The notes under the pieces are model-generated. The model was not told where the DNA came from, ran no database searches, and worked only from the letters and a program-made list of their open reading frames with translations. Positions 1 to 11,304 of a stretch of DNA of 64,000 bases are shown here, in pieces (positions within the stretch are counted from its first letter, which is position 1; each line of letters begins with the position of its first letter). Source of the DNA: Batillaria attramentaria (Eukaryota; Mollusca; Gastropoda; Batillariidae); NCBI GenBank assembly GCA_018292915.2, contig JACVVK020000014.1, positions 2,630,001 to 2,694,000 of the forward strand, written 5' to 3'. A program made the translations under genes and the position numbers.

Positions 1-862
1 CTTCAATAGTGTTCCGATAACAGGTGTGAAAAGATGGGTCATGTGTGCCTCATCACATCCTACTATTAACATAAACTTCGAGTTTGAGCTGCTGGATCTT
101 GAGTCAACACGAACAACCAAATCCCTCGCCGATTTCAAAAAGCGCCTTACTTCAAATGTAAACAGAAGCATGTTTTCAAACAACATCATATAAATAAAAT
201 AACTACAATGAAAATGAACAGCTGATTAACTGAAGAAATCAAGTACTTTTTTATCTGCTAAAAAAAAAAAAAAAAAAAAAAAACACGTACATGTTAGGAA
301 AACAAAAGTCGAGTTTCGTACATGAAAAGTTATTGCTGTCATTACTATTACAAAAGGCATATTCAATGCAATTCAATTCAATTTAAATTCAAATTACTTT
401 ATTCATCCCAAAAGGGAAATTATTGTAAACATGCAAATGAATAAAGTATAAATGGAGAATATAAGTGGGAAACTGATGAAGGAAGGACAAAAGAAACGAA
501 AAACAAAAACCACAACAACAACGGAAAAAAACCGGTTCATGTTGGACCTGCCTCCAGATTCAAAGAAGAAAGAAAACCCCGAAGAAATCAAATACGTGTG
601 TCTGGGGTTTGATATATGTATCTGTTGTACCTGACGTTGTAGGTCAAACTCTCAGAGTGAACCGAATACCGGGTTTGTTACTGATAACACGCACACTGAA
701 CTCTCATACACGCACACACAAAATATCATCCCACTAACAGAACCAAGTACACCGGTACACATAATCGTGCCCTACCTGTAGGATAAGATGCGACTCAGCT
801 GATCAGCAAATTCACGTCGGAACATTGAAAATACAATAGACAGTGACGCCGATAGCGATACG
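1..862. other. Upstream region of first claudin-like gene, no gene seen
   Basis: AT-rich non-coding DNA. It holds a poly-A tract near 260-283 and, at about 378-430, a short stretch (ACTTTATTCATCCCAAAAGG) like the reverse-strand 3' end of an invertebrate LINE or SINE. The last 100 bases are probably promoter and 5' untranslated sequence for the gene starting at 863. No TATA box stands out. Confidence 0.4.
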
Positions 863-1110
863 ATGCCTGGTGAAAGGCTTTCTATCGAGGTTAAACTGAG
901 TGTAGGGTGTTTGTTAGTCGGTTCGCTGTTATTTACCGTGGCCTTCGCTGTTCCCCACTGGATAGAAGTGAAAGCTTCACAAGGCGAAGACGAGTATGCT
1001 GGATTGTGGAAACGGTGCTTGGCGAATACTCCTGTGCCTGACGCTGAAACATGTGTCAACTACGACGGGACTCCAGGTACATGTACTAGATCTTACTCAG
1101 GCTTTTACAC

Positions 1111-1190
<80 letters not shown>

Positions 1191-1276
1191 CAAAATGATA
1201 GAAGATACGTACTTATACACTGCTTTTTTCTACTGTACTGTTCAACTCTTCAGACGACTTTCAGTTTCATGTAATC

Positions 1277-1309
<33 letters not shown>

Positions 1310-2987
1310 CACTGACTGATTGATTGATTGACTGATTGATTGACAGTGTTTGGGGCTCTCACTAACACAACAGTGAGAGCGTCTGTTGGAAACAAATGTT
1401 CGCCCTTTCACAGGTCAGGAACGACTGAAGGAAAAATCTACCTCAGCCTTGAGGTAGCCACCGGGCTGTCATAAACCCGTACTTTGCACCAGAGAGCACG
1501 TGATTTTCGGCTTCGACCTGATACTACAGAGAGAGAGAGAGAGAGAGAGACCGTTTACATTACAACCTGTGTTCATCCTGAATTTACCTGGGCTCGGGTT
1601 GGATTCGGGTCAATATCGTTTATTTTACACTACCTTCTCTGCACGAGAACTTACGTCATAGTTTGTAGCTTGAAAGAATCATGACGCCAGCTGCATGTTT
1701 AGATCTGCAATTCGAGTAACTGGCCCTGGACCCGGTTCAACCCTGGTCGTTAGCACGGCCCCGTTTACATTACAGAGCGCTCTGAGGGCGCCCCTTTAAG
1801 CGCACCGTACTGAGAGCGCTCCACGGCGTTTACATTACACAATCGTGGAAGAGGAACTGATATGTCACGTGCTCTCGAGGAATGTGACATATTCAAGATG
1901 GCAGCGCCAAGAAAGCACGTGTTTTTGTATGCCTGGCAGAAAGAAAAAAAAAAAACGATCTTTCGCCATTTGCAAAAATGGCCTGTTGCTACAGTGACAC
2001 GGGCCCCACGTGACGTGACGAAAGCGCCCTAAGCTAGAGCGCCCTCAGACTACCCACTGTAGGTTGTCTGAGAGCGGTGCGCTTTCGGAGCGGTTTGTCC
2101 AAGTGTAAACGCGACAGGGCGCTCTCAGAGCGCTCTCAGGGCGGTATTTTAAGCTAATGTAAACGGGGCCCATGGTTAAACTCGGGTCGCTTTTAAAGGT
2201 CTGCAATCTCAGCAAAAAGCCGCAAACATTGCGTTTTTTTAAACTGCGACTCCTTCGTCTGTGCATAATCCAGGCAACTCTGTCACAGTTGCGGAGTTTT
2301 CAGCGCTTCGGGGACCCTTATAAAACCAGAACACGCGTTTGCCGTGATATTATTTGGCTTTTGGTCAGTGAACGAGACACATCGCTACAGCGTCTAGCGG
2401 ATGTTGAGTGCTGCACGATCTTTCTCGCTCAGTGTCAAAACGCAAACTGACCTGTAAAATCAGGCTGCCCTCGGCTTTTCTTGGGGTTTCAGGGACGCTG
2501 AAAACTCTGCAACTGTGACAGAGTTGACTGTGCTTGTACGGTCGACTCTGTAATTTTTTTTTTTTTCACACTTCGGAAAGCTTTTTGTTGGGAGCTTAGA
2601 TCTTTAACACGGGGTTGGTTGAATGTAAACGCACCAACCCGGGGTTGAAACCAGTACAAGTGACAAGTGTGAACAGCCACAGAGAAAGATTTGTCGTTAT
2701 TTTCGTTCTGCAGACTGGATCGTCGGGGTACAGGTAGAGGAATGTGTGGCGTTAGTCTGCATGCTGGTCGCTCTCTCGCTGTCCACTGTCCTTTTATTCA
2801 AACGACGCAAGATCGTGTCCCTTGGAGCGACGTTATCAGCTTTAGTCGGAGGTTGGTCAACCCCGCCTCTTTCTCCTTTTCAAGATGCAATTCATACGGT
2901 CTTATATGCAGAATAATGTTGTAAGAATCTCATAAGGTTAGGGTTAGGGTTAATTTAATTAATGGGTTGGTTCGTCACATCTTGGGA

Positions 2988-3031
<44 letters not shown>

Positions 3032-3361
3032 GACATTGTGTCAACAGTCAAGATCCGGGCAACATTTTAAAGATCCGTTTCCTCGGATAAATATGTACAA
3101 ATCAAGCCTCTCATATTCGGGCAGTTTTCTTTGGAACTCGCTTCCAGAAAATATCCGAAATGCAAAATCACTCTCCGCATTCAAGAACAGTCTCTTCAAA
3201 CATATGTCAAGACTAAATCATCCATAATCATCATATATCATCCTATGGAAAGCATTCATGTGCCTGCTAGCATGTTTGTTTGTTTGTTTGTTTGTTTGTT
3301 TGTTTTTCCAAATGTTTTTGTTTTTAATGGCTTATTTCGAATGTTTGGCATGTATTGATGA

Positions 3362-3444
<83 letters not shown>

Positions 3445-3564
3445 GTGGTCTTAGAACTCTTTTGATGTAGATTTAGACTTTGTAGATTTAGCAACGGCAA
3501 GTTTGAAAACTGGTCTTTTGATCAACAACTCAGTTTTTACCGTTGGAAAATAAAGTTCAATTCA

Positions 3565-3606
<42 letters not shown>

Positions 3607-4747
3607 GTATGGTGGGGTTCTTTCCGACTATTATGGCTTCCTCCACTTCTTTTTAAAAACGAAAAAAAAAAGGGGGGGGGGCAGTTTTGACTTTCAAAAG
3701 CCCATGCAAAAGCCGCAATTTTACTAGAAATCTTTAGATCACTTGCGACCACTTTAAGCCACTATTATGCAAACTTCAGTGGCCTCAGGCTCGGGCCTAG
3801 CGGGGAAGGCCCAAGCTTGGCGCAATAGTGGTTTTAGGTGGCTGCTACTGGTGTGCAGTGGCTTTTTCTTTTTAACCAGTCTTATCATATAGTGGTGACG
3901 GAGTGGTCGGGATCTTGCTTTTAGGAGTCAGTTATGCTCGTGATTTGATAAAGTAATTAAGGTGACCCTTCGCATCACTTGGTATGGTATAGTATGGTAC
4001 GGTAGACTTCTCCTCGGCGCACGTAACCATCTCTGCTGAAATGCTCACGGCGCCGCGGGGCTGGAGGACGAAGCAGTGAAAGCCTGCTGCCGCTAAGCGC
4101 CTCTTTATGTGCAAACCTCTACCCTGCTATTCACTCTGGTGCGTGCGATAGTATTTCTGTTTTACCACGGCACCGGTCACAGCCTACTCTTCTTCCTTAT
4201 GTTGTGGAAAAGGACGTTACATTCCCAAACACCCACCCACCCTACTCTTCTTCGAAAGATGAACGTGGGATTTTTAGCGTGCAGTCTGCACACTTGATGT
4301 ATGTGCGTGCGTGTGTACACGAAGGCAAGACAGGCACCGTAAACGAGTCTGCACATGAATTTGACTCGATATGGTGAGGAAAAATCCCACCATATTCCTG
4401 CCCACCGGGGACTCGAACCCGGCAGCTCTGGATCCGAAGTCGGATGCCTTAACCACTAGACCAAATCCCCTGTCACTAGACCACTTGGGCAACGTGTGAT
4501 CCATTCTTCTTCTTATTATTATGATTGGTATCACTCTTTATTCGTAGGTGCTGCAGGATTAGCAGGGGCCGTCGTGTTTCACATCAAACAAGTGAAAGAA
4601 GAAGGAATAAACAGCGACAACTTTGCCTGGGCGTTCTACCTGAACGCAGCTGGTGACATCATGATCGGTATATCTGGCCTTGGCCTTCTCGTCCACACTA
4701 TCCGCCTGCTGAGGTCGCGTACCGAACCATACGTATCTCTCCAGTAA
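863..4747 (+). CDS. Claudin/PMP22-like four-helix membrane protein A (3 exons, 183 aa)
   Basis: Coding exons are 863-1076, 2714-2851 and 4548-4747. Both introns are phase 1 with GT-AG ends, and the joined frame is open to a TAA at 4745-4747. Residues 12-32 are the first membrane helix. The first extracellular loop has the claudin-family signature: W33, GLW at 47-49, C52 and C64. Exon 2 encodes helix 2 and the start of helix 3; exon 3 completes helix 3 and encodes helix 4 and a short cytoplasmic tail ending VSLQ. Known for the family: such proteins act in cell-cell junctions or as regulatory membrane subunits; the exact role here is unknown. Intron 1 carries a (GT)n array and nested inverted-repeat elements; intron 2 carries (CT)n, (GT)n and SINE pieces. 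Gene B, 1.35 kb downstream, has the same three-exon, phase-1 structure and the same 138-bp middle exon, so the two look like tandem paralogues. Fold confident; orthology not. Confidence 0.82.
1112..1188. repeat. (GT)n microsatellite
   Basis: Uninterrupted GT run on the sense strand of gene A, beginning 35 bases after the exon 1 donor at 1077. Confidence 0.95.
1270..1345. repeat. (TGAT)n tetranucleotide repeat
   Basis: Imperfect TGAT/TGAC tandem array in intron 1 of gene A. Confidence 0.85.
1759..2172. mobile_element. MITE-like element with TIR GGCCCCGTTTACATTA
   Basis: The left end reads GGCCCCGTTTACATTACAG and the right end, at about 2154-2171, is TAATGTAAACGGGGCCC, an inverted match. The sub-terminal parts are also inverted and rich in GAGCGCTCT. 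No transposase is present, so it is non-autonomous. It lies in intron 1 of gene A, inside a larger inverted structure whose outer arms are near 1728-1748 and 2634-2656. Target duplication not clear. Confidence 0.65.
2275..2527. repeat. Inverted repeat, ~40-bp arms
   Basis: CAACTCTGTCACAGTTGC at about 2275-2292 pairs with GCAACTGTGACAGAGTTG at about 2508-2525. Complementarity continues inward through GGAGTTTTCAGCG. It is part of the inverted-repeat cluster in intron 1 of gene A and is likely another non-autonomous DNA element. Confidence 0.65.
2934..2952. repeat. Short telomere-like TTAGGG run
   Basis: AAGGTTAGGGTTAGGGTTAA contains about 2.5 TTAGGG units. TTAGGG is the usual molluscan telomere unit. 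The run is too short to mean more than an interstitial trace. Confidence 0.5.
2994..3028. repeat. (CT)n microsatellite
   Basis: Uninterrupted CT run in intron 2 of gene A, just before a LINE 3' fragment. Confidence 0.9.
3045..3240 (+). mobile_element. LINE reverse-transcriptase 3' fragment (CR1/L2-like)
   Basis: The plus strand encodes a short open stretch with FLWNSLPENIRNAKSLSAF followed by KNSLFKHM. This is the typical C-terminal tail of CR1/L2-type reverse transcriptases (LWNSLP...L..FK..L...). Everything upstream, including the catalytic domain, is missing, so it is a 5'-truncated relic in intron 2 of gene A. Confidence 0.65.
3371..3446. repeat. (GT)n microsatellite
   Basis: Long GT run in intron 2 of gene A. 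It follows a short TTTG tandem repeat at about 3272-3305. Confidence 0.95.
3571..3602. repeat. (CT)n microsatellite
   Basis: Uninterrupted CT run in intron 2 of gene A. Confidence 0.9.
3690..3935. repeat. Dispersed repeat X, copy 1
   Basis: About 240 bp that realigns by eye to 51325-51600 in the same orientation. Shared blocks include AAGCCCATGCAAAA, AATAGTGGCTT or its variants, TGGCTGC.ACTGG and TTTTTA.CCAGTC. No coding content was recognised and the class is unknown. Confidence 0.6.
4293..4485 (-). mobile_element. tRNA-headed SINE, body family M
   Basis: On the minus strand the element starts with a tRNA-like head (A-box-like GTCTAGTGGTTAAGGCATCC, B box GGTTCGAGTCCCC). A body follows: GCAGGAATATGGTGGGATTT, then CATGTGCAGACTCG and a CATCAAGTGTGCA block. 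The same body follows a 5S-rRNA head at about 11395-11560. It lies in intron 2 of gene A. Confidence 0.75.
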
Positions 4748-4943
4748 TCATCCTGTTTCTGACGTTCTGTCTGAACACTGTCTGACATTTTCAGAACTCA
4801 CAGTTTCCGTGTTGACTGGGCTTTGCGGAAGCCGACTGATGTTTGGGACAGATTCATTAATTTTGTGAGTGCGTCTGTACACTCGAAATCGTTTATGTTT
4901 AATTTTTTATCGGCTGAAAGTATGTAAGCATGCAGAGATCAGT

Positions 4944-4944
<1 letters not shown>

Positions 4945-5032
<88 letters not shown>
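4945..5032. repeat. (GT)n microsatellite
   Basis: About 44 uninterrupted GT units, 200 bp past the gene A stop codon. Confidence 0.95.
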
Positions 5033-5035
<3 letters not shown>

Positions 5036-5299
5036 GAATTGAAACAAAATGTCGGTCAGACATAAAAAGCGTAAATTCTGACTTTTTCAAATTTATCTTA
5101 CGATTTTTGTTTGGTTTTGTTCTTGTCGTTGTTTGTTTGTTTGTTTGTTTGCTCTATGGATTTGGGAGGTTTTTTGTTGTCACTGGGGTTTTTTTTGGTT
5201 TGTGTTTTTTGTGTGTGTGTTGTTGTTGTTTAAGTCTACGTCAACCGTTCTCGTACACAGTCCACCAGTAGTCCTCAAGATATTAGGCATAATTTAGTA

Positions 5300-5490
5300 G
5301 GACTTCGTGAGGCATTTCTTTTCGTTTCATAAGGTTTCCCACGCCATCAGATTACGCTGCGAAACACAGCGTCATCGAGTAGGCATCTGTTCGCTCAGTG
5401 CCAGCATTACAGACGCTGTCACTGTCCAGGTGTCTAAGTGGTGTAATGATAGATACCAGAAAAACAGCTCAGACCGATGTGTGAAAGGTT
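5300..5490 (+). repeat. Dispersed repeat Y, copy 1
   Basis: Contains GCATTACAGACGCTGTCACT followed by a CAGGTGTCTAAGTGGTGT block and an AGATACCA..AAAAC block. The same blocks recur at 41985-42268 and 47600-47945. This copy lies about 560 bp past the gene A stop. Confidence 0.65.
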
Positions 5491-6098
5491 AAGAAGTAAG
5501 ATCACTGAACGGTCACATACTCAAAAGTATGTGTGCTAATGAGAACACTGAGCCCATCGCACCTTTTTTCTTTATCACATAATCGGGTCTCAGTAGCGGG
5601 TCAAAGGTTCGCTATCTGCATACGCCTATCAACGCAAAGTCTTTTCGTGAAAGCTATAGCCAAGTCTGTGCTACACAGCGCATCTGATAAACTGTGCTGT
5701 TTGCCAAACGAGCAAACACATTTCGAAATAATCATATGAGTTTATGAAAGCTATGCGTCAAACTCGTGCTCCTTGCAAAAAAGGACTACAACTAAAAGCA
5801 GTCGGGACCTTTGCATGAGAGTGAGGCAGTATGATCTGACTGTGACTAGGCAGTATAGTTCATCTGTGTAATTACGTTGGCAGCAGATTTTTGTTGGTGT
5901 GTTTCTTCACAAACGCATAACAAGTCCGTGGATTTTTATTTTTTTTTAATTGAATAACTTGGAAACCTGGTACATTCGTTCTACTTTTAGCCCACAAAAA
6001 CAAAAAGCAGACACGAGCTTGAAAACGTAGGCCGGGCAAACTTCGGCAACAGATTCGTTGACACTGAGACAGGAAACTCTCTTTGCAACGGTAGCACC

Positions 6099-6303
6099 AT
6101 GGCGCTTACCTTCACGACAGAAATGAAGGTCTGCACCCCGTGTCTCATCGTGGGGTTTATATTGTTTTGTGTGTCGTTCGGATCTGCCTCTTGGTTTTAC
6201 GACGCAAGTAACGTTTACTACGGCCTGTGGAAATTTTGCCTGAATAAGAACTCCTGTTTCAACCTTGGTAGTGTGTATTTTCCAGGTAAGTTCAGACCTG
6301 TTC

Positions 6304-6334
<31 letters not shown>

Positions 6335-6343
6335 GGTGGTGGT

Positions 6344-6392
<49 letters not shown>

Positions 6393-7147
6393 GTGCAGCG
6401 AGTCCTTATGAGCATCCCTGTATAAGAATTCATTATTATTATTATTATTTGTATTATTATTATTGCTGTTAATGTTTATTGCATACCGACTAGCTTGATA
6501 CGGACAGTTGTCAAAAGGGGACACTCAATTCCAATAAGTTATGCAGATTGTCTTGTCACGTGACTTATTTCTTTGCTTTAGATTGGTTGGTGGGGATTGA
6601 CGTGCTGGAGTGCATCGCTCTGGGGCTGCAAGTGGGTGCCATGGGTGCCATGATCCTTCTTTCACTCAGGAAGCACAAGTTTCTCTCCCTTTTCGTCTGT
6701 CTTGCGGCCCTTGGTTCAGGTGCGGTAGAAAAAGCTACACGTGACTCTTTGTGTATTGACCCTGGATCAATGTATGTCTGTTCGATTTTTGTACGTTTGT
6801 TGTTGTTACGATTATAATTAGTGTTTTGATTTTCATAGTACATGTAGGATCATATCATCACCACCATCATTAAGTATTTCGAGGAGAAAAGTTGCTGTAC
6901 ATTCCTAGCCACCCGTGTATTCATCTGTAGCCTGGGAGAAATGCGTGTATCCTTAGAGCTAGCGAAATGCTAGGGCCGAAAAAAGCACATCTCATTTTCC
7001 CTAGACTTCAGTTTAAGTTTTGCCTGCGAAGAATACTACGGAATGTGCCTCGGGTTTTTTTCCGGTTTTTTTTTTTTTTTTTCCTTCTCTCCTTTCTTGT
7101 AGGTGCGTGTGCTCTAGGCCTACATTGAGAACCAGCCACTTTCTCTT

Positions 7148-7200
<53 letters not shown>

Positions 7201-7529
7201 TGTGTGTGTGTGTGTGTGTGTTGTTGTTGTGTTGTTGTTGTTGTTGTTTTTCTTCCTCAGTTCAGTTTCTGTTCATTTCCCACTAGTATCTCCGTCTCTT
7301 TGGCGTCTTTTCAACAGGTGTCCTGGGAGCCATCGGGGCAGCCGTGTTTTGCGTCGAGATGGCCATCACTGGCGTTTACGTCTACTGGGCCTTCTTTCTC
7401 AACCTCATCGGTGACGTCATCGTGGGCCTGGCCGGGCTGGGGATGCTGGTGAACACTGTACACGCCTGGTTACCACGACCCGACGACTCGCAAACTCTTG
7501 AAGGCATACAAAATCCGTTAGGAATATGA
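6099..7529 (+). CDS. Claudin/PMP22-like four-helix membrane protein B (3 exons, 178 aa)
   Basis: Coding exons are 6099-6285, 6582-6719 and 7318-7529. Both introns are phase 1 with GT-AG ends; stop TGA is at 7527-7529. The start ATG has a good context (ACCATGG). Residues 12-31 form helix 1. The first loop carries W32, GLW at 42-44, C47 and C53, matching the W-GLW-C-C claudin signature. Exon 2 (138 bp, as in gene A) encodes helices 2 and early 3; exon 3 encodes late helix 3, helix 4 and a 25-residue tail. ECL1 is short, so a PMP22/claudin-like or related orphan tetraspan is as likely as a true tight-junction claudin. Intron 1 has (GGT)n and (GT)n arrays; intron 2 has a poly-T run and a (GTGC)n/(GT)n array. 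Confidence 0.83.
6346..6389. repeat. (GT)n microsatellite
   Basis: GT run in intron 1 of gene B, preceded by TTG and GGT triplet runs. It starts 60 bases after the donor at 6286. Confidence 0.95.
7149..7240. repeat. (GTGC)n-(GT)n-(TTG)n compound microsatellite
   Basis: Three consecutive simple arrays in intron 2 of gene B. Confidence 0.95.
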
Positions 7530-8087
7530 AGAGGGCGGTGTAGGCTGCAGCTGGGGGTGGAAGGTCCACAAGGGGAGGGAAACCTGATTGACATTCGACA
7601 GAGTTGCCATTCTTACAGTCAGGCGGCGCATGCTTTCCATCTTCTCTCACCCCATGCCCTGCTCCTCCTCCGGCCCCCGTCCTGTAACTCCTCTCAGTAT
7701 TTCTCGTCAGGTTGCTGTGTCCAGTGGTAGGACGTCAGTGCTGATATCTGTCTGCGAAATGCAAAGGGTTCATTGTTTTTTTATTTGTTTTCTTTTTATG
7801 TGAGTTTTGTTCCGGAACGCACGCCGGGAATCGCTCAGTTAATATTTGTGAAATTGTCGGCTGAAAAGGCTACTCAGGGACAAGGATATAAGGCATGTGG
7901 AATAAAATGACACCAACAGTACCTTGCGCTTCTTTGACATCCTCCGTTTATCATCTCTTTTCCTGTCAGTGTCCTGTGAAGTAATACCAATGCCTTGTCC
8001 TTCTCTTTTTCTGTTACCTGTCTGAAATCCATGTGTCTGTGTCTTTACACATGAACTGAGGAGTAACAAAAGAATCTTGGGGAGCCG

Positions 8088-8255
8088 GGATGGCCGAATA
8101 GTAGAGCGTTGGACTTGACACTTCTAATGCTCGGGTAGTGAGTTCCAATCCCGGCTAGGACCAATTACTTGTGCTGGCTTCTTTCTTGTTGTCCCGTCTT
8201 CGATACCACCCATACGTGGTGGAAAAGGGCGTTAAACCCCCATACACCCACCCAT
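8088..8255 (+). mobile_element. tRNA-headed SINE, family P
   Basis: Begins GGGGAGCCGGGATGGCCGAA, with A box and B-box region (GTTCCAATCCCGGC) like a tRNA. The body runs from TTGTGCTGGCTT through TGGTGGAAAAGGGCGTTAAA and ends in CCCAAACACCCAC-like sequence. Other copies lie near 10422, 25414, 36953, 39176, 40162 and 42480. Confidence 0.85.
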
Positions 8256-8256
8256 C

Positions 8257-8270
<14 letters not shown>

Positions 8271-8291
<21 letters not shown>

Positions 8292-8325
8292 AACAACACA
8301 CACACACACACACACAGATGCGCGC

Positions 8326-8357
<32 letters not shown>
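8271..8357. repeat. (CA)n microsatellite
   Basis: Interrupted CA array directly after the SINE at 8088. Confidence 0.95.
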
Positions 8358-8725
8358 TGCGCGCATGCAAGGAAAGTATGACACTATTACCAAGCAAAGA
8401 AAGCTGTCGATCACTTTTGGTACCACCATCTCTCTCTCTCTCTCTCTGTGAAGTCTTACTGATAGTCTATAGGCCAAACACCTACCCATCCGCAAAAGAT
8501 TCTGGAGACTGTGACAGGTAGTAAGGACAGCCAAGCGTAACATAATTATGGCCACCTGTACAAAGTTATGTGGGCAAACACTAGTGAAATAACTGGACCA
8601 AGCAGAGAGACAGAGACAGAGTTCTCACCTTAGCCAGAGCAGAAATAGCACGTGTCCTGTGTACGGGCATTTCTCTATCTGTGACCAAAGACTGCTGTGA
8701 CTTAGGCACTCTCTGGAAAACAAAT

Positions 8726-8972
8726 CAGGCTGGGGAACTGCTGAGGGGAAAAAAAAGACTGAAACCTGATGTACTCGCTGGCACCCTAATGGAATATACT
8801 GTCTTGGTACTGACATGCAAGTCTTCCAAAAAAAAGATGTCAGACTGTCCCATATGGCATTACATGTATCATGACGGTGTGTGCAACCTTTTTCCCCCTT
8901 CCTTCTCTTTGGCTGGAACTTAGATTTTTGGGCTGAAAGGACAGGGAATTTGGCTGAAAATTCCCCAGCCTG
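8726..8972. mobile_element. Non-autonomous TIR element Q, copy 1
   Basis: Ends are CAGGCTGGGGAACTGCTGAG and, inverted, CAGGCTGGGGAATTTTCAGC. Flanks are ACAAAT at 8720-8725 and ACGAAT at 8973-8978, a 5/6 match that fits a 6-bp target duplication. Related copies are at 54014-54384 and 63491-63717. No transposase ORF. Confidence 0.7.
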
Positions 8973-8996
8973 ACGAATACATGTGCTGATACATGT

Positions 8997-9048
8997 TAGT
9001 ACGCTTGATCGGGAGACCCGTAGTCCTGACTACAGATCAAGCGTACTA
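8997..9048. repeat. Perfect 14-bp hairpin
   Basis: TAGTACGCTTGATC at 8997-9010 is perfectly inverted at 9035-9048. The loop itself contains GTAGTCCTGACTAC, a second small hairpin. Confidence 0.8.
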
Positions 9049-10067
9049 GCATGGTGCTGATAAAGCATATTGGCTTCCATTTGTTCAATGGCTTCGACGC
9101 ATGTTCAATCGGCCAAGGAGACACAAAACACTTTAAAAGGTTCATAATGTACATATTTAATGATAAATGCTATAGAATTGAACAAACGCTCAAAGAGTAC
9201 CTCCAAAGTCTTGCCCGCCCAAACAAGAAAAAAAATAAGAAAAGAAAAAAAAGAAAAGGAAGAATAAAATGCCAGCTTTGAAATGGTGCCATGTATAGGT
9301 TTACTTGGACCATGTGTCTAAAAATGAAAACTTAACAGAGCACATGACCACAAAAAAAAAGGAAAAAAAAAAGTACGCATCGTACAGGGGGCCTCCTGAT
9401 TTTCACATTCTACACTAGTGAAAAATACTTGCTTTAATAAGTGTTCTAATACAGTAACTAGTTTATGTACATGAAAATAACAAACAAATAAAACAACAAC
9501 ACAAACAAAAAAGGTATGGATCCGAAAGGGTCTCTCCTGATTTACTCGCTCACTTATGAAAAACACAGTTAACACAGTAACTGGTACATGAAAAAAAAAT
9601 CAAAACAACAACCAACAACAAAAATGAAAAACCTGTGGTTTAAACGTCCGTACATCGTAACAGTTATTCAAATTGTGAACAGCTCTAAACAGCACCATAT
9701 TGGCCTGAATAAATTTAGCATTAAGAGCATGGCTAACTCATGCTGGATGACTTTCAAGGGACTGAATATAAGATGCATAGATTAAAAAATTAAAAACAAC
9801 AACAAAAATTCACATGCATTCCGAAGTCTAAAATGTGAAGATTGTTCAACAAGTCAATGTTCCACATCAACAGGCACCGATAGTCAGAATGCTGACTGTG
9901 GGCGGATTAGGAAGAAGAAGAACAGTAATATTCAGTTTAAGCCTGGAACTGAAGCACATCATTTTAACTGTGACATACATGTCAGGCAGGTAAAAATATT
10001 TGCATATTCATTTGCCAGATACTGTATTAGTACTGTATTTGCCAGATATTAGTATCATATAAGTAAT

Positions 10068-10650
10068 TGGGGGGTCGGTGGTCTAGTGGTCTTGTCACCA
10101 ATGCGAGAGGTCAGGGGTTCGAGTCCCACTTGGGGCGAAGAATTTTTCCTTCTCGTATGTGGCACCGTTCATTCAGGCCGATCGTCAGAGGTTCTCTACG
10201 GGTACTCCGGCTTCCTCCCCCTCTGCTTTGGATATGTTCAGCCCACCAAATTTGAAAACATAAATGCAATTCTATAATTCCGAAATTTAAATAGCTGAGC
10301 TGACCCTTCGCACCACCTGACTGTAATGTGTTTATGTCCAGTGTGTGAGAGAATGCGTGTGATTCGCGTGAGCGTGCGTGCTGGATTCAATTCGCGGCGC
10401 TTTGGGCCGATTCATGAAAATGGGTGGGTGTGTGTTTGGGGGTTTTACGTCCTTTTCCACCACATACGGGTGATATCAAAGACGGGGCAACGATGAAAAA
10501 GCCAGCACAAATATTTGGCCCCAGCCGGGATCGAACTCACGACCCGAGCATTAGAAGTCCAACGCTCTACCATTCGACCACCCCGGCTCCCCATGAAAAT
10601 CGGTAAAGCGCCTATACAATACTCAGTAGTAGTAGTAGTAATGGTGGGGG
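10068..10650 (+). mobile_element. tRNA-headed SINE, family R (interrupted)
   Basis: Head GGTCGGTGGTCTAGTGGTC with B box GGGTTCGAGTCCCAC. The body matches the uninterrupted copy at 14921-15310 (GTGGCACCGTTCATTC, CCCTTCGCACCAC, CAGTGTGTGAGAGAATGCGT, GCGCCTATACAATACTCA). It is split by the family P SINE at 10422-10591. Confidence 0.85.
10422..10591 (-). mobile_element. tRNA-headed SINE, family P, nested insertion
   Basis: A minus-strand copy of the 8088 family inserted into the family R SINE. The 9-bp duplication CATGAAAAT is present on both sides (10413-10421 and 10592-10600). Head end is at 10591; the tail ends in CACCC with no poly-A. Confidence 0.9.
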
Positions 10651-11304
10651 AAAAGGACATTCTTACCAGGTACCATACGTAGTCTGACATCAATAACTGC
10701 ACATTGCCTTGCCTTACCTTGGTTTGACCAGTGTACCATGTACTGTGTGCAGTGTCACACTGGTCTGGTAATACATTATTCACCCTGGTCTTTGCTGAAT
10801 TAATGTGTCTTATGCTGAAAAAGCCATAGAGGTATTGCGGAATATTCCGGGCTCAGCACTGCCAGGGTTAAGACACGGTGATCACCAAATATATTTAATT
10901 TGAAAGTGACCAGTGATCAAGAAAGTGGACTGCACTGACTTTCTATCATCAACAGTTAAGACTTGCCAGCTAGTACCATTACAAAAAAAAATCAACTTAA
11001 TCATCCAGAGACTAGTTGTAAACTATTGAAAACTAGAAAGAAAAAAAAAAGATAAAAACACACAAACAAAGAGAAAAAAAGAAAAGAAAAAGGAAAAAAT
11101 CCAGAAAACCTTTTTACATATAATGCATCTTGACCAGAAACACTAGACTGACAGCGATGGTTGAGTTAGCATGAAAACTTATGCTGCCAGTATGAATGAA
11201 AATGTTTGTTTCCCTCAGCTTTTCTGGTGAATGGACAACTACAGGACATGATTTTAACTAGCATGCATCGACCATTGTCAGCTGCAAAATTCCACATATA
11301 AGAG

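Larger units (their letters stand above)
4748..6098. other. Spacer between claudin-like genes A and B
   Basis: No gene seen. It contains a (GT)n array at 4945-5032, TTTG/TTG-rich low-complexity DNA at 5100-5230, and copy 1 of a dispersed repeat at about 5300-5490. The part just before 6099 should carry the gene B promoter. Confidence 0.5.

Noticed and set aside
1000..1270. ORFs made of Cys-Val or Thr-His repeats at CA/GT arrays throughout the window
   Set aside because: Translations of dinucleotide repeats, with no conserved sequence.
10080..10150. tRNA genes at the SINE heads (also 8088, 14921, 16634, 36953, 40162, 44238)
   Set aside because: A and B boxes are present but acceptor and anticodon stems do not close, and each is followed by a shared SINE body.
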